Shown: positions 53,372-61,931 of the stretch, in pieces
How positions within the stretch are numbered: the stretch's first letter is position 1
Layout of the letters: each line of letters starts with the position of its first letter
NCBI RefSeq assembly: GCF_014762685.1
Contig: NZ_JABURM010000006.1
Location: 546,384 to 610,383, forward strand
DNA: 64,000 nt
Source of the DNA: Gracilimonas sp.
GTDB lineage: Bacteria; Bacteroidota; Rhodothermia; Balneolales; Balneolaceae
Direction of reading: 5' to 3'
Notes under the pieces: model-generated
What the model saw: only the letters and a program-made list of their open reading frames with translations
Told to the model about the DNA's origin: nothing
The model's database searches: none
Translations under genes and position numbers: made by a program

Positions 53372-53773
53372 CTAGGCAGCGCTCTGTGAAAGCATTGCAA
53401 TTTGTTCTGCCGCTGTTTTTAGCGGAACAGATAATTCTTTGGGTGTTACCGGCTTCAAGAGGAAGTCGATATAATTAATGCCTTTTGTATCCTGAAGCAC
53501 GGCATTCGATTTATCACCGGACAGAAAAATAACGGGTATGTCCAGGTGCTTTTCCCGAAGTTTTTTAACGGTTTGAATCCCATCCAAAGTCCCTGCAAGC
53601 TGAATGTCGATAATTAAAATTTCAGGATCGATATCTTGAATGTTAGCCAAGGCCTCTTCTCCGCTTTTTGCTTTACCAACAACATTATAACCCAGCTTTA
53701 TAACCATTTTTTCTTCTACAATGGAAAGCAACGGATCATCCTCCACAATCATTACCTTATTAAGTAGTCCCAT
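53372..53773 (-). CDS. Single-domain response regulator (CheY-like)
   Basis: A 133-residue receiver domain with no output domain. Acidic pocket in VMIVEDDPLLS, phosphoacceptor Asp in ILIIDIQLAG, Ser in IFLSGDKS and Lys in FLLKPVTPKEL. Such proteins relay phosphate or act by binding a partner. No chemotaxis genes and no adjacent kinase are present. The PAS kinase at 44633 lacks a receiver and could be its partner, but this is only suggestion. Confidence 0.92.
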   Translation of the reverse strand: MGLLNKVMIVEDDPLLSIVEEKMVIKLGYNVVGKAKSGEEALANIQDIDPEILIIDIQLAGTLDGIQTVKKLREKHLDIPVIFLSGDKSNAVLQDTKGINYIDFLLKPVTPKELSVPLKTAAEQIAMLSQSAA

Positions 53774-53888
53774 AATTCACCACGTATATTAAAATTTTCT
53801 AATGATAATATATTAGAAGTTTTTAATATTTCCAACAAAAATGTAATTCTTTAAAATTTGGTTGCAACAAGCAACAATACAGCACTTT

Positions 53889-54152
53889 ATGATTGTACTT
53901 CATAAAAAAGACTCCCACCGTAATTCTGAATTGCTCGAAGAAAGGCTTGCAGAGTTAGTAATTACGTTTAAGAAAAAGATTTATTCGCAAGCTGAAAAAG
54001 GACTTCCGTTTATAGAAGAAGATGGTAAAGTATTTAAAACCGATGAAGAAATAGAAGACTGGTTTAGGGAAATTAAGGAAGAACTTGACTGGCAGCGGTC
54101 ATTGAGTGGAGACGGGTGTTATATAAATCCTAAAGACGGCAAGATCTGTTGA
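53889..54152 (+). CDS. Small acidic protein, possible thioredoxin/glutaredoxin-like fold
   Basis: An 87-residue soluble protein that I do not recognise with certainty. A TTG nine codons upstream (53862) is an alternative start. The opening MIVLHKKDSHRNSELLEERL looks like a beta strand followed by a helix. LPFIEEDGKVFKTDEEIEDW resembles the cis-Pro strand and following helix of glutaredoxin or GST N-domains (LPxxEDGK-x-x-x-x-DEAI). No CxxC is present. Two cysteines sit at the C-terminal end (DGCYINPKDGKIC). It lies alone between the response regulator and the BtuF-like gene, both on the opposite strand. Confidence 0.6.
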   Translation: MIVLHKKDSHRNSELLEERLAELVITFKKKIYSQAEKGLPFIEEDGKVFKTDEEIEDWFREIKEELDWQRSLSGDGCYINPKDGKIC

Positions 54153-54188
54153 ATCCATGACCTTTTCTGAAAACAATAAAAGTGAAGG

Positions 54189-54932
54189 TTAGATTTTGCT
54201 GCGCCAGTTATTAAGCCACTTAAAAGCGCTGATCATGCGTGAACCATACCAGCTGAACCACTCTCCGTTCACCAATTCAATTTTTGATACGGGACAAGCT
54301 TTGCGTATTTCCTTGATATGTTTCTCTTTGAATGGATAGGGTTCGCTGCTTAGCAAAATGAGATCCGGGTTTTTTGATGCAAGACTCTTTAGCGAAGTTT
54401 GGGGATAACGTGTTTGATCTCCAAATACATTATGCAACTGATATTCCTGCATCACATTATGGATATAAGTGTCACTTCCAACGGTCATCCATGGATCCTT
54501 CCAGATGAAGTAAGCCGTAGATAAAGGTTGGACTTCCGGCTTTTTTGAAAGCAGATCGGTGATATTGGTAATGAGTTGTTGAGCTGTTTCATTGACGCCC
54601 AACAACAGTCCCAAACCGCTTATTTCCAATAATGCATCTTGAATGGTGTCAATTTCCGTAACTTGAACTTTAGTGTATTTGCTTAGATCTTCGATGTCCT
54701 CTTTACGGTTCTCTTCTTTATTGGCGATAATTAGATCAGGATCCATCTCAATAATTTTCCCCAGGCGGGGATTCTTTGTGCCCCCAATAATCTCAATATC
54801 ATCCACATCTGTTTTAGGGTGAACACAAAAACGGGTACGCCCGGCAAGATGATCTTTTAGCCCCAGATCAATTAAAAGCTCCGTTAAACTTGGGACCAAA
54901 GAAATTATTCGTTGATAAGGTAAATCAGGCAT
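54189..54932 (-). CDS. BtuF-like helical-backbone metal-receptor protein without signal peptide
   Basis: A 247-residue protein of the ABC-substrate-binding (BtuF/FhuD) fold. RIISLVPSLTELLIDLGLKD, AGRTRFCVHP, GGTKNPRLGKIIEMDPDLII and KNPDLILLSSEPYPF are typical. ATG 54932 was chosen: it overlaps the fructosamine-kinase stop by eight bases, and the conserved fold begins five residues on. The longer frame to 55073 would run 149 bases into the upstream gene. No signal peptide or lipobox is present, and no BtuC or BtuD is near, so a transport role is doubtful. It is third in an operon with LMW-PTP and FN3K genes. Confidence 0.8.
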   Translation of the reverse strand: MPDLPYQRIISLVPSLTELLIDLGLKDHLAGRTRFCVHPKTDVDDIEIIGGTKNPRLGKIIEMDPDLIIANKEENRKEDIEDLSKYTKVQVTEIDTIQDALLEISGLGLLLGVNETAQQLITNITDLLSKKPEVQPLSTAYFIWKDPWMTVGSDTYIHNVMQEYQLHNVFGDQTRYPQTSLKSLASKNPDLILLSSEPYPFKEKHIKEIRKACPVSKIELVNGEWFSWYGSRMISAFKWLNNWRSKI

Positions 54933-55779
54933 AACTGTGTATAATATTTTCAGCCTGACGGCAATAACTGCCGCCAAACAGATTGGCATGGACCAAAACT
55001 GGGTAAAGATTACAAAGTGTAATCCGGTCTTCAAAACCGGCTTCGAGCGGAAATTCATCGTTATAACCTTCATAGAAATTCGCTGAAAATCCTCCGAACA
55101 GCCGGGTCATGGCAATGTCCATTTCTCGGTGGCCATAGTAAACAGCCGGATCATAGATACTTGCCACCCCGGTTTTGGTAAACATATAATTTCCGCTCCA
55201 CAAATCTCCATGGAGTAAAGCAGGTTTCTCACTTGGAAAGATAGAACCAAGTTTTTTATAAAGGGCTTCCACGTCTCTTAATACAGAGCGGGTTAACTTA
55301 TTGGACTCAACCCCCATTTTAATTTGCGGCTCAATTCGCTCCAGGGCAAAGAAATCGGGCCAGGTGGCATGCTTGGTGTTAGATTGAGGTAAACGCCCAA
55401 TGAAATTATTATGGTCAAGTCCAAAGTAATTGGTAGTACTTTTATGAACCTTGGCTAATCCGTTTCCAAAATCATAAGCTGAATTTTGCCGCCCTCCTCC
55501 TTCTTCAATCCACTGCAATACAAGAAAATTATCCGATGTGACCCGCACAGCAGGAATTTGAAGGCCGGCCCCAGCCGAAGAAAGTAATTCCAGCCCCCTC
55601 GCTTCCACCAAGAACATATTCTCAGGAGCATTTTCATTCCATTTTACAAAAACCGGATCTCCGGTATCTAAAGTTAATTTAACTGCATGATTAATATCTC
55701 CGCCATGCACCGATTTCTGAGACAGAATTTCGGCATTCAATTCAGACTCAATTCTATGTTGCAAAGCTTCAGGAAGCAT
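54925..55779 (-). CDS. Fructosamine-kinase family protein (deglycation)
   Basis: A 284-residue kinase of the FN3K/ribulosamine kinase family, related to APH phosphotransferases. Visible motifs are HGGDINHAVKLTLDTGDPVF, the catalytic LLHGDLWSGNYMFTKTG and the Mg-binding IYDPAVYYGHREMDIAMTRL. Bacterial members phosphorylate protein-bound ribulosamines or erythrulosamines so that the sugar falls off, repairing glycation. It lies two bases after the LMW phosphatase gene and overlaps the BtuF-like gene by eight bases. Confidence 0.93.
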   Translation of the reverse strand: MLPEALQHRIESELNAEILSQKSVHGGDINHAVKLTLDTGDPVFVKWNENAPENMFLVEARGLELLSSAGAGLQIPAVRVTSDNFLVLQWIEEGGGRQNSAYDFGNGLAKVHKSTTNYFGLDHNNFIGRLPQSNTKHATWPDFFALERIEPQIKMGVESNKLTRSVLRDVEALYKKLGSIFPSEKPALLHGDLWSGNYMFTKTGVASIYDPAVYYGHREMDIAMTRLFGGFSANFYEGYNDEFPLEAGFEDRITLCNLYPVLVHANLFGGSYCRQAENIIHSYA

Positions 55780-55781
55780 AA

Positions 55782-56351
55782 TTAGTTGTCAATATGAAGT
55801 TTTAATTCTTTCAAAAGTGATTTACAGCTTCTGTTCAATACCTGGAAAACATTCTCAAAGCCTTCGAGACCGCCATAGTATGGGTCAGGTACTTCTCCGC
55901 TTTCCGGTTGGGGATCGAACTCGCGCATCATTCTAATTTTATCAGAAAAACGATTTTTTCGGTCTAACTGCTTGATATTTTTGAGATTCTCAGAGTCCAT
56001 AACCAAAATAAGGTCAAATTCCTCTAAATCTGAATATTCAAATTTTCTGGCCTTGGAAGGAAGGTGGATTCCATGTTTATTAGCAGTAGCCTGACTTTTA
56101 CTGTTAGCTGATTCTCCCACATGATAGGCAGCTGTGCCGGCTGAATCGATATAAAAGTAATCCTCTAATCCGGCTTCCTGAACCGTATGTATAAAAATCC
56201 CTTCAGCAGTTGGGCTGCGACAAATATTACCAAGGCATACAAATACAAGTTTGTAGGGTTCTTCTTTTGTAATGGTTTTAAAATTAGTTTTATTCACGCT
56301 CACAAAATTTTGTTTTTTATGGAAGGTATGCGTTGATGAATAGCTTTTCAT
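55782..56351 (-). CDS. Low-molecular-weight protein-tyrosine-phosphatase family
   Basis: A 189-residue phosphatase. The P-loop is VFVCLGNICRSPTAEGIF (Cys and Arg six apart) and the general acid Asp is in VPDPYYGGLEGFENVF. Relative to the usual 150-160 residues it has about 30 extra N-terminal residues (MKSYSSTHTFHKKQNF and onward) of no known domain; the true start may be internal but no later ATG precedes the P-loop. It heads an operon with the FN3K gene. In other organisms LMW-PTP enzymes dephosphorylate protein ribulosamine 5-phosphate, making the substrate for the FN3K step, which fits this pairing. Confidence 0.92.
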   Translation of the reverse strand: MKSYSSTHTFHKKQNFVSVNKTNFKTITKEEPYKLVFVCLGNICRSPTAEGIFIHTVQEAGLEDYFYIDSAGTAAYHVGESANSKSQATANKHGIHLPSKARKFEYSDLEEFDLILVMDSENLKNIKQLDRKNRFSDKIRMMREFDPQPESGEVPDPYYGGLEGFENVFQVLNRSCKSLLKELKLHIDN

Positions 56352-56491
56352 CTTTAAAAATATCCTTTGATAGTATAACGTCTGGTCTTTAGCGTCAAGT
56401 TCCAGATTTTTTTGATTGAAGTGAGTACATGCTTTTCCCTGATATTTTGTATATTTGAGGCTTAAAACTATTCGCCTGAACTAAGTTTTTT

Positions 56492-59400
56492 ATGGCAAAA
56501 AAATTCGAAGAAATAAAGCATTTAAGTTTTCCTAAATCAGAAGTAGAAATTCTGAATTGGTGGAAAGACCATAAGATTTTTGATAAAAGCCTTACTACTC
56601 GCGAGGATGGGATTCCTTTTACCTTTTATGAAGGCCCTCCTACCGCCAACGGAAAGCCGGGGATTCATCACGTAATGGCCCGAACGGTTAAGGATATGTT
56701 CTGTCGGTATAAAACACTAAAGGGTTTTAAAGTAGAACGGAAGGCCGGATGGGATACACATGGGCTCCCTGTAGAAATTGAGGTTGAGAAAGCGCTGGGG
56801 TTGGAAGGCCGTGCTCAGATTGAAGAATATGGTATTGAAAAATATAATGCTGAATGCCGAACAAGTGTTCTCAAATACAAAGATCTTTGGGATGAACTGA
56901 CCTCCCGGATGGGCTATTGGGTAGATCAGGAGAATCCCTATGTTACATTTGAAAACAGCTATATAGAATCCGTATGGTGGGCTTTTAATAAGCTTTTCAA
57001 TAAAGGACTGGTATATAAAGGATATAAAATTCAGTGGTATTCACCCGGAAGCGGAACCGTGCTTTCTTCCCACGAGGTGAGTTTGGGATATAAAGAAACC
57101 CAGGATCCTTCCATTTATTTCAAGTTTAAAGTGGATGGCGAAGAAAATACTTACTTCCTGGCATGGACTACAACCCCATGGACGGTGGTTTCGAATATGG
57201 CTATTGCGGTAAATCCAAATCTGGACTATGTAAAAGTTGGTCATTTTGACGAGACTTACATCATGGCAAAGGATTGTGTAGAAGAGGTACTTGGTGAGGA
57301 TTATATCATTCAGGAAGAAATGAAAGGCTCTCAGCTTTTACACAAAACCTATGAACCTATTTTTGATTTTGCGCTTAAAGAGTTTGATAAGTCCGAGGCG
57401 TGGAGGGTAATTCCGGCTGATTATGTTACTACCGAAGATGGAACCGGAGTAGTACACACTGCGCCTGCTTTTGGTGCAGATGATTATGATTCTTGTCAAA
57501 AGGCGAATATCCCAATGTTCAATCCAGTTGACCGAGAGGGTAAATTCACCGCTCAGGCACCTGATTTTGAAGGACAGTGGTTTAAAGAGGCTGACAAAGA
57601 GATTGCACGCGCTATTAAGGAAAAAAACCTCATGTATAAACATGAGACCATGGTTCACAACTATCCATTTGACTGGCGGAAAGGCACTCCGTTAATGTCG
57701 TATCCGGTAGAGTCCTGGTTTATTGAAACCACCAAAGTAAAAGACCGAATGGTGGAGCTTAATAAAAAAATTAACTGGAAGCCCGAAAGCACCGGGAGCG
57801 GCCGCTTCGGAACCTGGCTGGAAAACAATGTGGACTGGGCTGTTTCACGTCAGCGTTACTGGGGAACGCCAATTCCTATTTGGGTGAGTGATAAAGACCC
57901 TGAATATGTAGAATGCATCGGCAGCATTGATAAGTTACGGGAAAAAGCTGGGTTAGATGAAGAGGCTGAAATTGACCTTCACCGGCCTTATATAGATGAT
58001 TTGACCTGGGAAGCCCCTGATGGAGGAACCATGCACCGTATTCCGGATTTACTGGATGTTTGGTTTGATTCCGGCGCCATGCCTTTTGCTCAATGGCATT
58101 ATCCTTATGATAATGACCATGACTTTCAGGTAAATTATCCGGCTGATTTTATTGCCGAAGGAGTGGACCAGACACGAGGCTGGTTTTATACCCTTCATGC
58201 GTTGGGAACGATGCTTTTTAATGAAGAAGCATATAAAAATGTAGTCTCAAACGGTTTGGTACTGGATGAGAACGGCGAGAAAATGAGTAAGTCAAAAGGA
58301 AACTCGGTAGATCCTTTTGAAGTTATTCAGGAGTTTGGAGCCGATACGGTTCGCTGGTATATGATGAGCAATTCTTCTCCCTGGGAAAATCTGAAATTCA
58401 GTGAAGACGGTCTCAAAGAAGTACAGCGTAAGTTCTTTAATACGATTGTAAATACGTACTCTTTCTTTGCAATGTATGCTAACATTGATGGTTTTACATT
58501 TTCCGGAACGGCCATTCCGATTGCCGATCGTCCTGAAATTGACAAATGGGTAATCTCAAGGCTCAATACTACCGTTAAGTTGGTAGAAGGGTATTTGGAA
58601 GATTATGAACCGACAAAAGCAGCCAGGGAATTAGAGAATTTCGTGGAGGAACTCAGTAACTGGTATGTACGGAGAAACCGCCGGCGCTTCTGGAAAGAAG
58701 GAAATACCCTCGACAAAACGGCTGCTTACCAAACTCTTTACGAATGTTTGAGTAATCTTAGTAAATTAATCAGCCCTATTGCGCCATTTGTGGGTGAATG
58801 GCTGTATCAAAGGCTGAATGAAGTGACTCATCAGGATGAAGAATCTGTACATTTGTCATTTTTCCCGACGGTAGAAGAAACAGCTATTAATAAAAGCCTC
58901 GAGCATAAAATGGAAATGGCTCGGTTGATTTCATACATCGTATTGCGTGTACGAAATCAGATCGATCTGAATGTTCGGCAACCATTAGGGCGGATTATTC
59001 TTCCTATAAAAGATGAGAGCGAGCGGCAGGCTATTGAGTCGGTTCGGGACATTATATTGGAAGAAGTAAACGTTAAAGACATCCAGTTTGTGGACGACGA
59101 CTCCGGTATTGTACATAAGTCAGCAAAGCCTAATTACCCGGTTTTAGGAAAGCGCCTGGGACCAAAAATGAAGGCTGTTGCAGCCAGGGTTAATCAGTTG
59201 AGTACGGAGGAAATTACTCAATTTGAGAAGAACGGATGGATTGATCTCGACATAGAAGGAGAAACGATCCGTATTGATTCTGAAGGCCTTGAGATAGTGC
59301 GAACAGGCTTGGAAGGCTGGACTGTTGAAACAGAAAAAGGATTTAGCGTTGCAGTGGATACCGCATTAAGTGAAGAATTAATTCAGGAAGGTATTGCACG

Positions 59401-59650
59401 TGAATTTGTGAATCGGGTCCAAAATATGAGAAAAGAAGCCAATTTTGAGGTGACAGACCGAATTGCTATTGGCTTTACAGGATCCGATACGATTAAAGAA
59501 GCTGTTGTTTCAATGAGTGATTATATTAAAAAAGAAACACTGGCTGAAGAAATCCAAATCACAGAACTTGAAGTTTCAGATTTTACAAAAGCTTGGGAAA
59601 TTGGAGATGAAGAATGTACGATCTCCATCCGAAGAAATATTAATTCATAA
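56492..59650 (+). CDS. ileS: Isoleucyl-tRNA synthetase
   Basis: A 1052-residue class I aminoacyl-tRNA synthetase. The HIGH-type motif is PPTANGKPGIHHVMARTVKD, the KMSKS motif EKMSKSKGNSVDP. The large CP1 editing insert contains WTTTPWTVVSNMAIAVNP and TAPAFGADD. GWDTHGLPVEIEVEK and the C-terminal anticodon-binding region (NWYVRRNRRRFWKEG) follow. The length and the tail after KMSKS fit the long, eukaryote-like IleS type found in several bacterial groups and often linked to mupirocin tolerance (inference). A TATATTTG at 56451-56458 may be its -7 box. First gene of ileS-dksA-lspA. Confidence 0.97.
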   Translation: MAKKFEEIKHLSFPKSEVEILNWWKDHKIFDKSLTTREDGIPFTFYEGPPTANGKPGIHHVMARTVKDMFCRYKTLKGFKVERKAGWDTHGLPVEIEVEKALGLEGRAQIEEYGIEKYNAECRTSVLKYKDLWDELTSRMGYWVDQENPYVTFENSYIESVWWAFNKLFNKGLVYKGYKIQWYSPGSGTVLSSHEVSLGYKETQDPSIYFKFKVDGEENTYFLAWTTTPWTVVSNMAIAVNPNLDYVKVGHFDETYIMAKDCVEEVLGEDYIIQEEMKGSQLLHKTYEPIFDFALKEFDKSEAWRVIPADYVTTEDGTGVVHTAPAFGADDYDSCQKANIPMFNPVDREGKFTAQAPDFEGQWFKEADKEIARAIKEKNLMYKHETMVHNYPFDWRKGTPLMSYPVESWFIETTKVKDRMVELNKKINWKPESTGSGRFGTWLENNVDWAVSRQRYWGTPIPIWVSDKDPEYVECIGSIDKLREKAGLDEEAEIDLHRPYIDDLTWEAPDGGTMHRIPDLLDVWFDSGAMPFAQWHYPYDNDHDFQVNYPADFIAEGVDQTRGWFYTLHALGTMLFNEEAYKNVVSNGLVLDENGEKMSKSKGNSVDPFEVIQEFGADTVRWYMMSNSSPWENLKFSEDGLKEVQRKFFNTIVNTYSFFAMYANIDGFTFSGTAIPIADRPEIDKWVISRLNTTVKLVEGYLEDYEPTKAARELENFVEELSNWYVRRNRRRFWKEGNTLDKTAAYQTLYECLSNLSKLISPIAPFVGEWLYQRLNEVTHQDEESVHLSFFPTVEETAINKSLEHKMEMARLISYIVLRVRNQIDLNVRQPLGRIILPIKDESERQAIESVRDIILEEVNVKDIQFVDDDSGIVHKSAKPNYPVLGKRLGPKMKAVAARVNQLSTEEITQFEKNGWIDLDIEGETIRIDSEGLEIVRTGLEGWTVETEKGFSVAVDTALSEELIQEGIAREFVNRVQNMRKEANFEVTDRIAIGFTGSDTIKEAVVSMSDYIKKETLAEEIQITELEVSDFTKAWEIGDEECTISIRRNINS

Positions 59651-59660
59651 CTAAGCAGCT

Positions 59661-60062
59661 ATGGCTAAGAAAGAACCTAAAAACGACGAAAGAGTATCTC
59701 CTTATAGCGATGAAGAGCTGGAATATTTCCGCGAGATAATCATCAAAAAAATGGAAGAGGCTGAAGAAGAGTTAAATACTTTACAGCGTACACTGCGCGA
59801 AAGTATGGAAAACGCTTCGGATGAATCTGCCTATTCATACCATATGGCTGATGCCGGAACTGATGCTCAGGAAAGGGAAAAAACCTATATGCTTTTCAAC
59901 AGGACTAAGAAGTTCGTAAAGTATTTGGATGATGCCCTTAAACGCATTGACAATAAGACATACGGTGTTTGCAAGGTAACCGGAAAGAAAATTTCCAAGG
60001 GCCGCCTGGAAGCTGTACCGCATACTCAATTGAGTATTGATGCAAAATTGAAACGCAGATAA
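59661..60062 (+). CDS. TraR/DksA-like regulator without full zinc site
   Basis: A 133-residue RNA-polymerase-binding protein of the DksA/TraR family. An N-terminal coiled coil (EDEELEYFREIIIKKMEEAE-type sequence, about 17-95) carries the DA-like tip (YHMADAGTDAQEREKTYMLF). The C-terminal finger reads YGVCKVTGKKISKGRLEAVP, with one Cys instead of four. Zinc-free DksA proteins with this finger occur in Bacteroidota-type genomes and still act with ppGpp at promoters in some species. It lies 10 bases after ileS and 10 before lspA. Confidence 0.9.
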   Translation: MAKKEPKNDERVSPYSDEELEYFREIIIKKMEEAEEELNTLQRTLRESMENASDESAYSYHMADAGTDAQEREKTYMLFNRTKKFVKYLDDALKRIDNKTYGVCKVTGKKISKGRLEAVPHTQLSIDAKLKRR

Positions 60063-60072
60063 TTCTTCCGAT

Positions 60073-60678
60073 TTGAACCAAAAAAAACTGACTGCTATTT
60101 TTGTCCCGGCCATATTTGTACTGGTTATTGACCAGATTACGAAATGGCTAATCAGGACTTCACCTGAGTTGCAAAATAAAATCCTGATTGATGGATGGTT
60201 GCAATTTTATTACACCAAAAATCCCGGTATGGCTTTGGGGATTGATGTGCTTTCCACTCCGGTCGTTAGCAGCATTGCTATTATTGCCGTATCAGGAATT
60301 TTAATTTATATCCTGAAGAACATAGAAGAGGCTACGGTTGGCTATTTAATGTGCATGGGCTTAATAGTAGGCGGCGCTTTTGGAAATATTGCAGACCGAA
60401 TTTTTATGGGAATAATTGGGGACTACGGTGGGGTGCTTGAAGGCCATGTAGTAGATTTTATTTACTTCTCTCTGCAAATTGGTGACTGGACTGTTTTCCC
60501 TTACATTTTCAACGTAGCTGATATTGCAATTTCAGTATCTATCATACTGTTGCTGATCTTTAACCGAAGGTTCTTTATCACGCAAAAAAATGATAAGTCA
60601 CAGTCGGCTGAAAGTCTGGATGGGCAAGTTCCAAACTCAGACTCTAAAGTAAATCCAACAGGATCTGAGCTCAGTTAG
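60073..60678 (+). CDS. lspA: Lipoprotein signal peptidase II
   Basis: A 201-residue inner-membrane aspartic protease that removes signal peptides from prolipoproteins. Catalytic Asp residues lie in GGAFGNIADRIFMG and FNVADIAISVS; the family blocks FYYTKNPGMALGI and VVDFIYF are present. It has four helices, and a polar C-terminal tail of about 35 residues. The start is a TTG (60073) 10 bases after dksA; no ATG is available. The several lipoproteins in this window are its expected substrates. Confidence 0.94.
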   Translation: MNQKKLTAIFVPAIFVLVIDQITKWLIRTSPELQNKILIDGWLQFYYTKNPGMALGIDVLSTPVVSSIAIIAVSGILIYILKNIEEATVGYLMCMGLIVGGAFGNIADRIFMGIIGDYGGVLEGHVVDFIYFSLQIGDWTVFPYIFNVADIAISVSIILLLIFNRRFFITQKNDKSQSAESLDGQVPNSDSKVNPTGSELS

Positions 60679-60683
60679 TTAAG

Positions 60684-61862
60684 CTATTCTTTTTCAAAAG
60701 GAAGGCTTTGAGTCGAAAAATCAAAATTGTGATCGATGGGGACCTGATCTACAATTTCCAGCCCAAAGCTTTTTATGCCAATTCTCTTAACAGGGTTATT
60801 AGTCATTAGCTTCAATTTCCGAATCCCCAGTGAGCGTAAAATCTGCGCACCTACTCCATAATCCCGGGCATCACTCCGGGGGTTGATATCATCTTCTTTC
60901 CCCATTTTACCTTCTTGCAGGGCTTTTAGTGTTTTCAGCTGATTTACTAAAACTGAGCCACGCTGGTTTCGGTTCATGTATAATACAACGCCTTTTCCTT
61001 CCCGCTCAACCTGAAGCATTGCCTGATGAAGCTGTTCACTGGTGTCTTTATTACGGGCACCAAAAATGTCTCCAATTAAATCTGAAGAATGAACACGGGT
61101 GAGTACAGGCTCTTCTTTGGTCCAACTGCCTTTGGTGAGGGCAAGATGAATATCTCCGGTCAGCTTTTCTTTAAATGCACGGAGGCTGAAATCGCCATAC
61201 ATGGTTGGAAGATTGACATCCATTACCTCATGAACAAGGGTCTCGTTTTCATTTCGGTAAGCAATGAGATCTTTTATGGTAATGATTTTCATCTCAAATT
61301 CTTCCGCCATTTTTATGAGATCAGGAACGCGAGCCATTTCACCGTCTTCCTTCATGATCTCACAAATAATGCCTACCGGCTTCAATCCTGCGAGCCGGGC
61401 AAGGTCAATGGCAGCCTCGGTATGTCCGGCACGGCGCAGCACACCGCCTTCAGCAGCAAGTAAAGGGAATACATGCCCCGGCCGACGGAAATCAACCGGC
61501 TTGGCCTCATCATTGGCTAATTCCCGAATGGTATTAGCTCGATCTTGTGCAGAAATTCCCGTGGTGGTTTGACGCTTGTGGTCAATGGAAATGGTAAAGT
61601 TAGCCTCATCGGGATCGGCACCTTCCTGTACCATATGACGAAGCTTAAGCTTATCGGCTTTTTCTTTGGTGATGGGTGCGCAAACAAGCCCACGCCCGTG
61701 TGTAACCATAAGATTAATGGCGTCTTTGCTGACCATCTCTGCGGCCATCAGGAAGTCTCCTTCATTTTCACGGTCTTCATCGTCTACAACGATGACCATT
61801 TTACCATTCTTGATATCTTCAATGGCTTCGGGAATAGTATTGAAATGAAATTCCTGACTCAT
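60684..61862 (-). CDS. ribB: DHBP synthase fused to a degenerate GTP cyclohydrolase II (RibBX-like)
   Basis: A 392-residue fusion. Residues 1-200 are an intact RibB (3,4-dihydroxy-2-butanone 4-phosphate synthase): VVVDDEDRENEGDFLMAAEM, THGRGLVCAPIT, RRPGHVFPL and GHTEAAIDLARLAG. Residues 205-392 have the GTP cyclohydrolase II fold, but the zinc triad is gone. Where Escherichia coli RibA has C54, C65 and C67, this protein has Asp, Lys and Thr (RVHSSDLIGDIFGARNKDT). The EGR GTP-binding motif reads NQR, while the DARD segment of the Asp/Arg active site remains. This is the pattern of RibBX proteins, whose second half has no cyclohydrolase activity, so a true RibA should exist elsewhere. Confidence 0.9.
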   Translation of the reverse strand: MSQEFHFNTIPEAIEDIKNGKMVIVVDDEDRENEGDFLMAAEMVSKDAINLMVTHGRGLVCAPITKEKADKLKLRHMVQEGADPDEANFTISIDHKRQTTTGISAQDRANTIRELANDEAKPVDFRRPGHVFPLLAAEGGVLRRAGHTEAAIDLARLAGLKPVGIICEIMKEDGEMARVPDLIKMAEEFEMKIITIKDLIAYRNENETLVHEVMDVNLPTMYGDFSLRAFKEKLTGDIHLALTKGSWTKEEPVLTRVHSSDLIGDIFGARNKDTSEQLHQAMLQVEREGKGVVLYMNRNQRGSVLVNQLKTLKALQEGKMGKEDDINPRSDARDYGVGAQILRSLGIRKLKLMTNNPVKRIGIKSFGLEIVDQVPIDHNFDFSTQSLPFEKE

Positions 61863-61931
61863 AATGACAAATACTTATAGTGAAAAATCTGTGTTTCTAA
61901 ACACAGAAACGATAAAAGCCGTGCCTGAGAA

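Noticed and set aside
54933-55073. N-terminal extension of the BtuF-like protein that would supply a hydrophobic segment
   Set aside because: It would lie entirely inside the fructosamine-kinase gene in another frame; the residues before MPDLPYQ match nothing in the family. The apparent hydrophobic stretch is a by-product of that frame.
59661-60062. DksA zinc-finger decay as a sign of a pseudogene
   Set aside because: Single-Cys fingers of this form are usual in related DksA/TraR-type proteins and the frame is intact, so it is a normal variant.
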